Source: Virgisporangium aurantiacum
GTDB taxonomy: Bacteria; Actinomycetota; Actinomycetes; Mycobacteriales; Micromonosporaceae
Reading direction: 5' to 3'
NCBI RefSeq assembly: GCF_016863635.1
Contig: NZ_BOPG01000064.1
Location: forward strand, 1-64,000
DNA: 64,000 nt
The notes below the pieces were generated by a model, which had not been told where the DNA came from, searched no databases, and saw only the letters and a program-made list of their open reading frames with translations. The position numbers and the translations under genes are program-made. Below are positions 41,133-52,054 of this stretch, piece by piece (within the stretch, counting starts at the first letter, position 1; each line of letters opens with the position of its first letter).

Positions 41133-44100
41133 ATGCGGGCAGGACAGAGACGGTGGATGGCGTGGTTCTCCGCGGCGGCGGTCGCGTTGGCGGCCGGCGG
41201 CGGAGTCACGGGCTCGGTAAGGGACGGCGAAACGGCCGTGCCGGTGGTGGATACCGCCAAAACCACCGCCGCCGAACGGTCGGCGTCGCTGAGTGCGGTG
41301 TCGACCGGTGAACGGGTGGAGGTCGCCGAGCGGGCGACGCCGACCCGGCAGGTGTTCGCCGAGCCGGACGGCTCGTTCACGATGCGCCTCGACGCCGCCC
41401 CGGTGCGGGCGAAGCGGGGCGACGCGTGGGTGCCGATCGACACCACGCTGCGGCGTCGCGCCGACGGCACGGTCGAACCGGTCGCGTCGGCGCTGCCGTT
41501 GACCGTGTCGGGCGGCGGCACCGGTCCGCTGGTGCGGCTGGCCGACGGAAAGCGGTGGCTGGAACTGCGCTGGCCCACTCCGCTGCCGGCGCCCGCCCTG
41601 TCCGGCGCCACCGCGACCTACCCGGAGGTGCTGCCCGGCGTCGACCTGCGGATCACCGCGGGGGCGCAGGGCTTCTCCGAGGTGCTGGTGGTGAAGGACC
41701 GCGCCGCGGCGGCGCGGGTGGCGCGCGTCCGCTTCGGCCTGGCCACCAACGGCCTGACGGTCGACGCGGACGCCTCCGGTGCGGTCTCGGCCCGCGACGC
41801 GACGGGCGCGGTGGTGTTCACCTCACCGGCGCCGGCGATGTGGGACGCCGCCGGCCGCGACGCGGTGGGCACGGTCGAGGTGACGCCCGGAGCGTTGACC
41901 GTGGTGCCCGACCGCGCGCTGCTCGACGACCCGGCCACCACCTACCCGGTCTCCATCGACCCGGACTTCGGACCGCCGTTCGTCGGCTGGACGAAGGTGT
42001 TCTCCAACAACCCCGGCCGGTCCTACTGGAACGGCAGCGGCGGCGACGACGCGCTGCAGAAGGTCGGCAAGTGCTTCGTCGCGTCGGGCGAGTGCGGCAC
42101 CGTCGGGGTGGCGCACAGCTTCTACCAGTTCGACATCAGCGCGTTGCGCGGCGCGCAGATCCTGTCCCCGACGAAGCTGAACGTCCACAACATCTGGGCG
42201 CCGTCGTGCAACGCCCGGGTGTTCGAGGTCTGGCAGACCGGCCCGATCGGGTCGGGCACGACGTGGAACGCGCAGCCCGGCGGGTGGTGGGGTCCGATCG
42301 GCACACCCAACGAGGCGCACGGCTACAACCACGCCGTCTGCCCGGCCAACCTGGCGCCGGCGGTGACCAACGCGCCGGCCTGGGTGGGCGTCGACGCGCA
42401 GCAGTCCATCATCAACCGGCTCAACGACGGCTCGACCCTGGCGACGTTCGGGCTCAAGGGCGCCGGCAACGAGACCGACGACCTCGGCTGGAAGAAGTTC
42501 GACGGGGTCCAGCTCGTGGTCCGGTACAACTGGCCGCCGGACGCGCCGGGCGGCCTGTGGGCCAACGCCGGCCAGGGTCCCAACCTGGGCTGCCCGCTCA
42601 CCCGCGACGTGGCGTTCGTGCCGTCACCCCGGCCGACGCTGCACGCGGCACTGTCCGACAAGGACGGTCAGAACCTCCAGGCCGAGTTCGAGTGGTGGAA
42701 CTACGGCGGCACCGCCCCGGTCGGTTCGCAGCGCACCGACGGGCAGGGCAACGGCCTGGCGCACCAGGTGACCGTGCCGCCGGGGGCGTTCGCCGACAGG
42801 TCGGCCATCTCCTGGCGGGTGCGCGGCTGGGACGGCATCGCCTGGGGACCGTGGTCAGCGTTCTGCCAGCTGACCGTCGACATGACGGCGCCGCAGCGGC
42901 CGGCCACCCTCACCTCGACCGACTATCCGGCCGACGCCTTCGGCGGGTACGTCGGCAAGACCGGGAGCTTCACGGTCACCGCCGGCGATCCGGATGTCAT
43001 CGGGTACCAGTGGAGCCTGAACTTCCAGGATCTGCCGATCGTCGACACGAACTCACCGAAGTTCGTGCGGGCCGTCGGCGGCACCGCGACGATCCGGGCC
43101 ACGCCGACCCGGGAGGGGCCGAACGACCTGTACGTGCGCGCCGTCGACCGGGCGCTCAACGTCTCCCCGGTGTGGCAGAAGCCCGACGGCAACGGCGGTT
43201 TCGTGCCGGGCGGTTACCACTTCCTGGTCGGTTCGGCCGTACCCGGGCCGGTCGGCTACTGGCCGTTGGACGGCATCGGCACCAACACGGCACCGGATTC
43301 GTCGGGACACCACCACACCGGCACGGTGTCCGACCGGTTCGGCTGGGTCGCCGGCCGGCACGGCGACGCGCTGTGGTTCGACGGCACCGCCGGTCAGGTG
43401 ACCACGACGGGCGGGCCGACGGTCGACACGTCGGGCACGTTCACCGTGTCGGCGTGGGCGAAGCTCGACGGCATCGGCGGCCACCCGGCGGTCGTCTCGC
43501 AGGACAGCAACCAGACCGCGGGCTTCCAACTGCAGGCGACCCCCGACGGGCACTGGGCGTTCGCGATGTTCGCCGGTGACGTCGCCGGCGGCGGCGCCGT
43601 GCACGACCGGATCGTCGCGACCGACCCGTTGAAGGTCGGCGCCTGGACCCACCTGGTCGGCAGCTACGACTCCGGTGCCGACGAGATGCGGCTGTACGTC
43701 GACGGCGGGCTCGCCGCGGTCGGCGCCCACCGCGACGCGTACCGGTCGACCGGTCCGCTGACCATCGGCCGGTCGATGTGGAACGGGGGGCCCAGCGACT
43801 TCTTCCCGGGCGCGGTCGACGAGGTGCGGGCCTACAACCGGCTCCTCGTCGAGGGCGAGGTCGCCGACCTGGCCAACCGGCCGGCGCTGGAGGAGGGCTT
43901 CTACCCGTTCGACGAGGGCACCGGCACCACCGCCCAGGACGGCTCGGGCTACTACCGGGCCGGCACGCTGGCCGGCGGCGCGTCGTGGGTGCCGGGCACG
44001 GTCGGCGCCGGCGCGGTCGCCCTCAACGGCGTCGACGGCGCGGTGACGACCGGGGCTCCGGCGGTGCGCACCGACGGCAGCTTCACGGTGACCGCCCGGG

Positions 44101-45308
44101 TGCGGCTGACCGCCGCCAACGGCCGGGCGCAGACCGTCATCAGCCAGGACGGCCCGAACTCGTCGGGCTTCCAGTTGCGGTACCAGGCCGACGGTAAGTG
44201 GGCGTTCCGGGTCGCGCGGGCCGACGCCGCCAGCCCGACGTGGCTGCCGGTGGTGTCCAACGCCCGCGCGGACGAGGGGCAGTGGGTGCACCTCGCGGGC
44301 GTGTACGACGCGGCGCGCGGCGAGGTACGGCTCTACGTCGACACCGTCGAGCACGTCGCGCCGGGCCGGGTGACGGCCAACGTCGCGGGCAACCTGGCGA
44401 TCGGACGCGGCCGGCAGGCCGGCGCCGCGGTCGAGTTCCTCGACGGGCGGGTCGACGACGTGCACGTCTACACCGGCGCGCTGACCCGCGACCAGATCGT
44501 CGCCGACAACATCACCCCGGTGACGAAGCGGTCGACCGTCTACATGGGACAGTTGAGCCGGTACAACGACATGACCGGGCGCACCTGGGTCACCAGCGGG
44601 CCGGTGCCGCGCACCGCGCACTACGTGGGCTCGCTCGGCATCCTCGCGCCGGAGGGCACGCCGGGCACCCGGATGCTGTACTCCTGCTCGTACCCCGGCG
44701 GCCAGTTCGTGTCGGGGCGGGCCGACTGCGAGGGCAGAACCACGCTCGGCGAGATCGGGCTGGTCTACGCGACGGCGCCGGCCGACGTGCCGACCCAGGC
44801 GGTCTACCGGTGCAACCACGAGAACGGAAACCACCTCGTCTCGACCTCGTCGACGTGCGCCGGCGAGGAGGGGTACCGCCCGGAGGGTTTGCTCGGGTAC
44901 ACCGTCGCCTACCGGATGCTCATCCGCTACAACAGTTCGGCGTTCGGCGACCACCTCACCACGGTCGTCGGCCCGCCCACCGGATACCGGATCGAGGGCC
45001 GGCAGGGCATGGTGGCGCTGACGGCCGAGCCCGGCACGGTCGGCCTGTACTCCTGCGTCGACTCCGCGGCCGGAGATGGCGACGAGTTCCTGTCGACCGA
45101 CGCCACCTGCGGCGGCGGCACCGCGCAGGCCCGGTACTGGATCGGCAACATCTGGGTCGACCCGCCACCGGCCCTGTCCGGCCGCGACGCGATGCGGCTC
45201 TACAACTGCGCGGTCACCTCCTCCGGGGAACGGTTCACCTCGCTCAGCGACGACTGCGAGAGACAGTCGGTCGTCGGTCCGCTCGGCTACGTCGTGTTCG
45301 GGAGGTGA
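41133..45308 (+). CDS. secreted LamG-domain protein, partner of the RHS toxin
   Basis: This 1391-residue exported protein has a signal/anchor segment at about 10-32, a DNRLRE-like beta region (100-480; LPGVDLRITAGAQGFSEVLVV, YPVSIDPDF, SFYQFDISALRG), a fibronectin-like stretch, and two LamG domains (about 706-915 and 919-1122; GPVGYWPLDG, FTVSAWAKLDG, EEGFYPFDEGTG). Four cysteine-paired repeats of about 50 residues follow (1130-1391; MLYSCSYPGGQFVSG-type, LYNCAVTSSGERFTS). The ATG at 41133 follows AGGGGGAG. The stop precedes the RHS start by five bases, with a GTGA overlap to an alternative start. LamG proteins commonly precede actinobacterial RHS toxins and may serve delivery, surface display or target binding. 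Confidence 0.85.
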   Translation: MRAGQRRWMAWFSAAAVALAAGGGVTGSVRDGETAVPVVDTAKTTAAERSASLSAVSTGERVEVAERATPTRQVFAEPDGSFTMRLDAAPVRAKRGDAWVPIDTTLRRRADGTVEPVASALPLTVSGGGTGPLVRLADGKRWLELRWPTPLPAPALSGATATYPEVLPGVDLRITAGAQGFSEVLVVKDRAAAARVARVRFGLATNGLTVDADASGAVSARDATGAVVFTSPAPAMWDAAGRDAVGTVEVTPGALTVVPDRALLDDPATTYPVSIDPDFGPPFVGWTKVFSNNPGRSYWNGSGGDDALQKVGKCFVASGECGTVGVAHSFYQFDISALRGAQILSPTKLNVHNIWAPSCNARVFEVWQTGPIGSGTTWNAQPGGWWGPIGTPNEAHGYNHAVCPANLAPAVTNAPAWVGVDAQQSIINRLNDGSTLATFGLKGAGNETDDLGWKKFDGVQLVVRYNWPPDAPGGLWANAGQGPNLGCPLTRDVAFVPSPRPTLHAALSDKDGQNLQAEFEWWNYGGTAPVGSQRTDGQGNGLAHQVTVPPGAFADRSAISWRVRGWDGIAWGPWSAFCQLTVDMTAPQRPATLTSTDYPADAFGGYVGKTGSFTVTAGDPDVIGYQWSLNFQDLPIVDTNSPKFVRAVGGTATIRATPTREGPNDLYVRAVDRALNVSPVWQKPDGNGGFVPGGYHFLVGSAVPGPVGYWPLDGIGTNTAPDSSGHHHTGTVSDRFGWVAGRHGDALWFDGTAGQVTTTGGPTVDTSGTFTVSAWAKLDGIGGHPAVVSQDSNQTAGFQLQATPDGHWAFAMFAGDVAGGGAVHDRIVATDPLKVGAWTHLVGSYDSGADEMRLYVDGGLAAVGAHRDAYRSTGPLTIGRSMWNGGPSDFFPGAVDEVRAYNRLLVEGEVADLANRPALEEGFYPFDEGTGTTAQDGSGYYRAGTLAGGASWVPGTVGAGAVALNGVDGAVTTGAPAVRTDGSFTVTARVRLTAANGRAQTVISQDGPNSSGFQLRYQADGKWAFRVARADAASPTWLPVVSNARADEGQWVHLAGVYDAARGEVRLYVDTVEHVAPGRVTANVAGNLAIGRGRQAGAAVEFLDGRVDDVHVYTGALTRDQIVADNITPVTKRSTVYMGQLSRYNDMTGRTWVTSGPVPRTAHYVGSLGILAPEGTPGTRMLYSCSYPGGQFVSGRADCEGRTTLGEIGLVYATAPADVPTQAVYRCNHENGNHLVSTSSTCAGEEGYRPEGLLGYTVAYRMLIRYNSSAFGDHLTTVVGPPTGYRIEGRQGMVALTAEPGTVGLYSCVDSAAGDGDEFLSTDATCGGGTAQARYWIGNIWVDPPPALSGRDAMRLYNCAVTSSGERFTSLSDDCERQSVVGPLGYVVFGR

Positions 45309-45313
45309 GCGGC

Positions 45314-48300
45314 GTGCGGACCTGGAGTCGCCGGCTGGGCGGCGCGATGTGCGTGGTGCTGGCGGTCACGCTGGCGAAGTCGCCGGCGTTGGCGGCTCCG
45401 CCGGAGTCGACCGTGGCCGGCGTGCCGCACACGCGGCAGGAGGAGCGGATCGTACCCGTCACGGCGGTGCGGCCGTCCACCGCGACCCGGGCCGACGCCG
45501 CGACGGCGAACGCGTTGCGCGGCGCGCCCGGCGTGGCGTGGCCGGCGGCCGGGGTCGCGGAACTGGCGCTGTCGGGCGCCGGCACGGCCCGGTCCGCCAC
45601 GGCCGGCGGCCTCCCGGTCCGCGCGGCCGGTTCGGCGGAAGGCTCGGCGGCCGGTTCGGCGGCCGGTTCGGCGGCCGGTCCGGCGGGCGGCTCGGCGGGC
45701 GGCTCGGTCCGGGTGGAGGTGCTCGACCGGTCCGTCGCGGCCGCCGCCGGTATCGACGGGCTGCTGCTACGGGTGCGCGGCACCGACGACGCGGCCGGCC
45801 CGGTGACGCTGACCGTCGACTACTCCGCCTTCCGGTACGCCTACGGCGGCGACTGGGGCACGCGACTGCGCCTGGTGACGGTTCCGGCCGGCACCCGCGT
45901 CGGCGCCGTGCCGCCGGCCGGGACCGGCCCGGCGATCGGCGGCCCCGACCAGGCCGCGGCCGTGACGCCGCTCGGCGCCGTCCTGCCGGGCGCCAACGAC
46001 GCGACGGCCGGCACGGTGAGCGGGCAGCTCCCGGTGTCCACTGTGGACACGACACTGGCGCTGACCGCCGGCCCGGCCGGCGAGGCGGGCGACTACCGGG
46101 CCACCCCGCTGGCGCTGTCGTCGACGTGGAGCGTGTCCGGGCAGACCGGGGAGTTCACCTGGTCCTACCCGTTCCGGGTGCCGGAGACGCCCGGCAACCT
46201 CGCACCGCAACTGGCGCTGTCCTACAACTCGGGCGCGATCGACGGCCGCACCGTCACCACCAACAACCAGCCGTCCTGGGCGGGCGAGGGGTTCGACCTG
46301 TCGTCGGGCTACATCGAGCGGTCCTACCGCGGCTGCGGCGACGACCTCAACGGCAACAACGGCAAGGAAGCCACCGGCGACCAGTGCTGGTTCACCGACA
46401 ACGCGACGGTGTCGCTGGCCGGGCACTCCGGGCCGCTGGTCCGCGACGACCGGGCCGGCACCTGGCGGCTGAAGAAGGACGACGGGTCGCGGATCGAGCG
46501 GCTCACCGGCGCGGCCAACGGCGACAACGACGGCGAGTACTGGAAGCTGACCACCCGCGACGGGATGCAGTACTTCTTCGGGCTGAACCGGCTGCCCAAC
46601 TGGGTGTCCGGCAACCGGGAGACCCAGTCGGCGTTGAACGTGCCGGTGTTCGGCAACAACGCCGGCGAGCCGTGCCACAGCACGGCCGGGTACGCGTCGT
46701 CGTGGTGCAACCAGGCGTACCGGTGGAACCTCGACTACGTCGTCGATCCGCGCGGCAACACGATGTCGTACTGGTACGCCAAGCGCGGCAACGCCTACGG
46801 TCTCAACATGGGCAAGCAGACGGTGCCCTACGACCGCGGCGGCGTGCTGCTGCGGGCGGAGTACGGCACCCGGGCCGGCACCGAACTGGCGTCGGCCGAC
46901 GCGCCGGCGAGCGTGGTGTTCGGCGTCGGTGACCGGTGCGTGCCGGGCGCCGACTGCACGAAGCGCACCGCGCAGAACTATCCCGACGTGCCGCTCGACC
47001 AGGAGTGCTCGGCCTCCTGCACGAAGCAGACGTCACCGACGTTCTTCAGCACCGACCGGCTGGCCAGCGTCACCACCCGGATCGGCACCACGCCGGTGGA
47101 GACCTGGACGCTCACGCACAGCTTCCCGAACCCGGGTGACCTGTCCAGCCCGGGCCTGTGGCTGGCGTCGATCGGGCACTCCGCCGGCGGGCTCACCGTT
47201 CCCGACCTCACGTTCCACGGCGAGGCGAAGGAGAGCCGGGTCAGCGGCGCGGTCGACGGGCTGCTGCCGCTCAACCGGTACCGCATCGTCAGCATCGACA
47301 ACGAGTTCGGCGGCGCGGTCACCGTCAACTGGGAGCCGCCGAACTGTTCGCGCACCGCGCTGCCGGCCGAGGACACCAACACCCTGCGCTGCTTCCCGGT
47401 CTACTGGCAGCCGCCGGGCAACCCACCGGGCAACGACTGGATGCACAAGTACGTGGTGAGCAGCATCACGCAGACCGACAAGGTCGGCGGCAGCCCGACC
47501 GAGGTCACCTCGTACGTGTACCAGGGTCCGGGCGCCTGGCGCTACGGCGACAACGAACTGGTCAAGAAGGAGCGGCGCACCTGGTCGGACTGGCGCGGCT
47601 ACCAGACGGTGTCGGTGCTGCACGGCAACGCGTCCGGGGTCCGCACCCGCACCGACTCGGTCTACTTCCGCGGGATGAGCGGCAACCCCCGCAAGACCGG
47701 TACCGGGCCGGCGGTGTCCATCGTGGACAGTCGCGGTATCGGGTTCCCCGACGAGGACCGCTACAACGGCATCGTGCGCGAGCGGCTCACCTACGACGGA
47801 TCGACCGCCGTCGGCAGCACGATCACCGACCCGTGGGAGCGCGGCCCGACCGCGACCCACGCGTACACCGACGGCACCGAGCAGGCGTACTTCGTGGACA
47901 CCGGATCGGTCATCGACCGCACCGTGGTGTCGGGCGGCGGGTGGCGCACCAGCCAGGTGTCGCGGCAGTACGACGACTACGGCCTGGTGACCCGGGTGGA
48001 GGATCTCGGCGACCTGGCGGTCACCGGCGACGAGCAGTGCGCCCGCACCGAGTACGCCGCCCGCGACGCCGGAGCGATGCTGCTCAGCCTGCCGTCGCGG
48101 GTGTCGACGGTGTCCGTGCCCTGCGCCGCGACCCCGGTCTATCCGCGCGACGCGATCTCGGACCTGCTCAACTACTACGACGGCGCGACGGAGCTCAACG
48201 CGACGCCCACCAAGGGCGACCTGACCCGGGTCGAGCAGGCCGTCGACTACGCCGGCGGGACCGCCCGCTACGGCACGGTGTCGACGTCGACGTACGACCG

Positions 48301-51300
48301 GTACGGGCGGCCGCTCGACGTCGGTGACGCGCTCGGCCGGCACACCGTCACGGCGTACACCGAGACGGCCGGCCTCAACACGAGGATGACCGTCACCAAC
48401 GCCCTCGGGCACGTCACCACGACCGACTTCGACCCGGTGTGGGGCGAGGCGACGACGGTGACCGACCCCAACGGGCGGCGCACCGACCTGCGGTACGACG
48501 GCCTCGGGCGGATCGTGGCCGTGTGGCTTCCCGGTCGCTCCGAGCCGGCCGGCGACGGGCCGAACATGCGCTACCGGTACCTGCTGAGCAAGACCGCGGC
48601 CAGCGCCGTGCAGACGGACACGTTGCGGGCCAACGGCAACTACGTCTCGACGTTCGCCCTCTACGACGGGTTCCTGCGGCCGAGGCAGACGCAGGCGCCG
48701 GCGTGGGGCGGCGGCCGGGCCATCACCGACACCGTCTACGACTCGCGCGGGCTGGTCGTCAAGAACAGCGGCCCGTACTACGCCGAGGGTGGCGCCGGCA
48801 CGACGCTGGTCGCGGCCGGCGACAACAACATCGCGACGCAGACCGTCACGGCGTACGACGGCATGGGCCGCCCCACCGTGTCGACGTTGATGTCGCTCGG
48901 CGTGGAGAAGTGGCACACGACGACCGCGTACGGCGGCGACCGGATCGACGTGACCCCGCCGCGGGGCGGCACGGCCACGACCACGTTCCTCGACGCGGGC
49001 GGCCGCACGACCGCGCGCTACCAGTACCACGGGCCGAACCCCCAGGGCGCCGCCGATATCACCCGGTACACGTACACGGCCACCGGCCAGCTCGCGTCGG
49101 TGACCGATCCGGCCGGTCTCCAATGGCGCTACGGCTACGACCAGCTCGGCCGGCAGACGTCGGCGCACCACCCGGACAAGGGCGACACGACGGCGACGTT
49201 CGACGCCGCCGGCCAGCTGAAGACGACCACCGACGCGCGCCGCATCACGCTCGCCTACACGTACGACAACCTGGGCCGGCGCACGAGCGAGCGGCAGGGG
49301 TCGGACACCGGGGACGTGCTCGCGACGTGGACCTACGACTCGCCGCTCAAGGGCCTGCCCTCGGGCAGCAGCCGGACGGTCGGCGACAACACGTACCGGA
49401 CCGAGATCGTCGGGTACGACGCGGCCAACCGGCCGACCGGAACCCGGGTGGTGATCCCGCTGGGGGCGGGCGCGCTGGCCGGCACCTACGAGTCGGGGAC
49501 GACCTACCGCGCCGACGGCAGCCCGGCGACGCTGCGCCTGCCGAAGGCCGGCGACCTCGCCGAGGAGACCGTCTCGTACGAGTACGACGATCTCGGCCTG
49601 CCGAAGAAGACCAGCAGCCCGCTCGGCGCCTACGTCAACGACACCTGGTACACCCGGTTCAGCGAGCTCTCGCAGGTGTCGATGGGAGCCGCCGGGCTGC
49701 GGGTGTACGACACTTTCTACTACGACGAGGCGACCCGCCGCCCGACGCGGTCGCTGTTCGAGCGGGAGAAGTCGAGCCAGTCGACGGTCGACGACTTCCG
49801 GTACGGCTACGACCCCGCCGGCAACATGACCTCGGTCGCCGACGTGCCCGAGGGCGGCGGGTTCGCCGACACCCAGTGCTTCGCGTACGACTATCTGCGC
49901 CGCACCAGCGACGCGTGGACAACGGGGTCGACCTGTGACGCCGCACCGGTTCCCGCCAGGGTCGGCGGCGCCAACCCGTACTGGACCTCGTGGCGGTACG
50001 ACCTGACCGGCAACCGCACCGGGGAGACCCGGCACGGGCTGGCCGGCGCCGGTGACACCGTCGCCACGTACGACTACGCCGACGGCAACCACCGACTGGA
50101 GTCGGTCACCACGACCGGCCCGACCGGGTCCACAGTGGACAGCTTCGGGTACGACGCGACCGGCAACACCGGCACCCGCACCGTCGGCGGCAACCAGCAG
50201 ACGCTCACCTGGGACCAGGCCGGACGGCTGGAGTCGGCCACCGGGACCGGCGGCGCCACGAACCTGGTGTACGACGCCGACGGCAACCGGCTGCTGCGCT
50301 ACGAGCCGAACGCGGTCACTCTCTACCTCGGCGGCGAACAGGTCCGGCTCGACCGGTCGACCGGCGCGAAGACCGGCACCCGGTTCTACGTCCACAGTGG
50401 ACAGACGGTCGCGGTGCGCAGCGGTGGCACGCTGTTCTGGCAGAACGGTGACCACCACGGCAGCGCCACCACGTCGGTCCGGGCCGACGACCTCGCGGTG
50501 ACCCGCCGGCAGTTCACGCCGTTCGGCGGCACCCGCGGCACCGCGCCGGCGAGCTGGCCCGACCAGCGCGGTTTCGTCGGCGGCACCCGCGACGACGCGA
50601 TCGGGCTCGTCCAACTCGGCGCCCGCGAGTACGACCCGGCGCTGGGCCGGTTCATCTCACCCGACCCGGTCGTCGACGTCGACGATCCCCAACAGCTCAA
50701 CGGCTACGCGTACGCCAACAGCAACCCGGCGTCGATGAGCGACCCGGACGGTTTGCGGTACCTCGTCGACGTCGACGGGATGGTCAGCATCCCCTCGCTG
50801 AAGCACGCCACCCCGCGGCAGATCAAGTGGGCCACGGCGCGGGCGGCGGCGGTCACCCGGATCAACAAGGCGGCCAAGAAGCGCCAGGACGCGGTGATCA
50901 AGGCGTCCGGGCACAGCCGGGCGGAGTACGAGGAAGCCAAGAAGATAAAGAAGAAGAGCGTCGTCGACGTCGTCCTCGAGGTCGCCGGCGACGTGCTCAA
51001 GGAGTTCCTCGGCATCAACGACATCATGTCGTGTTTCGGCAACGGCGACGTGGGTTCCTGCGTCTCGATGGTGGTCGGCATCATCCCGTGGGGCAAGCTG
51101 TTCCGGATCGGCGAGCTGATCGGCGCCGTGCGCAAGGCGTGGAACGCGGTCACCAGCTTCAGATCGTTGCAGAAACACGCCGACGACGTGATCGGCGCGG
51201 TGGACAAGGCGCTGACCAAGGCCGACGAGGCGGTCGCCACGGCGTGCAAGACGCACAGCTTCCGTCCGGAAACCGGCGTGCGGATGGCCGACGGCACGGT

Positions 51301-52054
51301 CCGGCCGATCGGGCGGATCCGGCTCGGTGACCGGGTGCTGGCCACCGACCCGGTGACCGGGCGCACTGGGGCCCGCACCGTCGTGGCGCTGCACGTCCAC
51401 CGCGATCGCGCCCTGGTCGACCTCGACGTGCGGAGCGCCGACGGCCGTGCCGCCGGCACTCTCCACACGACCGCCAAACACCCGTTCTGGCGCCCGGGCG
51501 ACGGACGCCCCGGAACCGGGCGGTGGCTCGACGCCGGCCAACTGCGGCCCGGCGACGGCCTCAGCGACGGCGCGACCGTCGACGCCGCCCGCTCCTACAC
51601 CGGCGACTCGCTCATGGTCGACCTCACCGTCGAGACCACGCACACCTACTACGTGGTCGCCGGCACCACGCCGGTGCTCGTCCACAACTGCGGTACGGGT
51701 GGCTTCAAGAGCGGGATGTCCGCCGACGAGATCACCGACATCAACAGGTCCTTCGGCGGGACACACGTGCGGCCGGGTGCGAGCGGGCCCGGGGACGCCC
51801 TTGTCAACGCGAGCCGGCACACCGGCTTCTACAACAAGGCGGCGTCACTGGTCCGCAACATCGCCGGTGACCACATGTTCGACAACGGCAACAAGCGGAC
51901 CGCTCACGCGGTTGTCACCGAGCTCATGCAGCGGAACAACATCTCGTACGGGCCGAGCTCGGACGAGCTCTGGGGGGTAATCTCGGCGGTCAGCAAACCC
52001 GGAGGCAGCTCGATGGGAATCGGCGACATCGCCTCGATGATGCGAGGGTATTGA
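45314..52054 (+). CDS. RHS polymorphic toxin with HINT autoprotease and Doc/Fic-type C-terminal toxin
   Basis: This 2246-residue exported protein has a signal peptide (ALAAP near residue 30), a low-complexity Ala/Gly/Ser tract, and an SpvB/TcB-like N-terminal region (YPFRVPETPGNLAPQLALSYNSG). Many YD/RHS repeats follow (YDGLGRIV, YDQLGRQTSAHHPD, YDNLGRRTSERQG), closing with the RHS core GLVQLGAREYDPALGRFISPDP and a helical linker. The PT-HINT domain runs from Cys1978 to Asn2125 (CKTHSF... TTAKHPFW... TPVLVHNC). The released tip (2126-2246) has the Doc motif HMFDNGNKRTA at 2187-2197 after LVRNIAGD. Doc-type Fic enzymes phosphorylate EF-Tu; other Fic proteins AMPylate. The GTG at 45314 has GGAGG eight bases upstream; 45305 overlaps the previous stop but lacks spacing. 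Confidence 0.92.
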   Translation: MRTWSRRLGGAMCVVLAVTLAKSPALAAPPESTVAGVPHTRQEERIVPVTAVRPSTATRADAATANALRGAPGVAWPAAGVAELALSGAGTARSATAGGLPVRAAGSAEGSAAGSAAGSAAGPAGGSAGGSVRVEVLDRSVAAAAGIDGLLLRVRGTDDAAGPVTLTVDYSAFRYAYGGDWGTRLRLVTVPAGTRVGAVPPAGTGPAIGGPDQAAAVTPLGAVLPGANDATAGTVSGQLPVSTVDTTLALTAGPAGEAGDYRATPLALSSTWSVSGQTGEFTWSYPFRVPETPGNLAPQLALSYNSGAIDGRTVTTNNQPSWAGEGFDLSSGYIERSYRGCGDDLNGNNGKEATGDQCWFTDNATVSLAGHSGPLVRDDRAGTWRLKKDDGSRIERLTGAANGDNDGEYWKLTTRDGMQYFFGLNRLPNWVSGNRETQSALNVPVFGNNAGEPCHSTAGYASSWCNQAYRWNLDYVVDPRGNTMSYWYAKRGNAYGLNMGKQTVPYDRGGVLLRAEYGTRAGTELASADAPASVVFGVGDRCVPGADCTKRTAQNYPDVPLDQECSASCTKQTSPTFFSTDRLASVTTRIGTTPVETWTLTHSFPNPGDLSSPGLWLASIGHSAGGLTVPDLTFHGEAKESRVSGAVDGLLPLNRYRIVSIDNEFGGAVTVNWEPPNCSRTALPAEDTNTLRCFPVYWQPPGNPPGNDWMHKYVVSSITQTDKVGGSPTEVTSYVYQGPGAWRYGDNELVKKERRTWSDWRGYQTVSVLHGNASGVRTRTDSVYFRGMSGNPRKTGTGPAVSIVDSRGIGFPDEDRYNGIVRERLTYDGSTAVGSTITDPWERGPTATHAYTDGTEQAYFVDTGSVIDRTVVSGGGWRTSQVSRQYDDYGLVTRVEDLGDLAVTGDEQCARTEYAARDAGAMLLSLPSRVSTVSVPCAATPVYPRDAISDLLNYYDGATELNATPTKGDLTRVEQAVDYAGGTARYGTVSTSTYDRYGRPLDVGDALGRHTVTAYTETAGLNTRMTVTNALGHVTTTDFDPVWGEATTVTDPNGRRTDLRYDGLGRIVAVWLPGRSEPAGDGPNMRYRYLLSKTAASAVQTDTLRANGNYVSTFALYDGFLRPRQTQAPAWGGGRAITDTVYDSRGLVVKNSGPYYAEGGAGTTLVAAGDNNIATQTVTAYDGMGRPTVSTLMSLGVEKWHTTTAYGGDRIDVTPPRGGTATTTFLDAGGRTTARYQYHGPNPQGAADITRYTYTATGQLASVTDPAGLQWRYGYDQLGRQTSAHHPDKGDTTATFDAAGQLKTTTDARRITLAYTYDNLGRRTSERQGSDTGDVLATWTYDSPLKGLPSGSSRTVGDNTYRTEIVGYDAANRPTGTRVVIPLGAGALAGTYESGTTYRADGSPATLRLPKAGDLAEETVSYEYDDLGLPKKTSSPLGAYVNDTWYTRFSELSQVSMGAAGLRVYDTFYYDEATRRPTRSLFEREKSSQSTVDDFRYGYDPAGNMTSVADVPEGGGFADTQCFAYDYLRRTSDAWTTGSTCDAAPVPARVGGANPYWTSWRYDLTGNRTGETRHGLAGAGDTVATYDYADGNHRLESVTTTGPTGSTVDSFGYDATGNTGTRTVGGNQQTLTWDQAGRLESATGTGGATNLVYDADGNRLLRYEPNAVTLYLGGEQVRLDRSTGAKTGTRFYVHSGQTVAVRSGGTLFWQNGDHHGSATTSVRADDLAVTRRQFTPFGGTRGTAPASWPDQRGFVGGTRDDAIGLVQLGAREYDPALGRFISPDPVVDVDDPQQLNGYAYANSNPASMSDPDGLRYLVDVDGMVSIPSLKHATPRQIKWATARAAAVTRINKAAKKRQDAVIKASGHSRAEYEEAKKIKKKSVVDVVLEVAGDVLKEFLGINDIMSCFGNGDVGSCVSMVVGIIPWGKLFRIGELIGAVRKAWNAVTSFRSLQKHADDVIGAVDKALTKADEAVATACKTHSFRPETGVRMADGTVRPIGRIRLGDRVLATDPVTGRTGARTVVALHVHRDRALVDLDVRSADGRAAGTLHTTAKHPFWRPGDGRPGTGRWLDAGQLRPGDGLSDGATVDAARSYTGDSLMVDLTVETTHTYYVVAGTTPVLVHNCGTGGFKSGMSADEITDINRSFGGTHVRPGASGPGDALVNASRHTGFYNKAASLVRNIAGDHMFDNGNKRTAHAVVTELMQRNNISYGPSSDELWGVISAVSKPGGSSMGIGDIASMMRGY
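45623..45706 (+). repeat. 12-base tandem repeat, seven units, in the RHS N-terminal region
   Basis: Units of GCGGCCGGTTCG and close variants (GCGGAAGGCTCG, GCGGGCGGCTCG) repeat in frame, encoding an Ala/Gly/Ser linker just after the signal region. Being a multiple of three, copy-number change would alter only the linker length. Confidence 0.8.

Noticed and set aside
44198..45313. N-terminal extension of the RHS frame
   Set aside because: It lies inside the LamG gene in another frame, and a signal peptide begins only at 45314.
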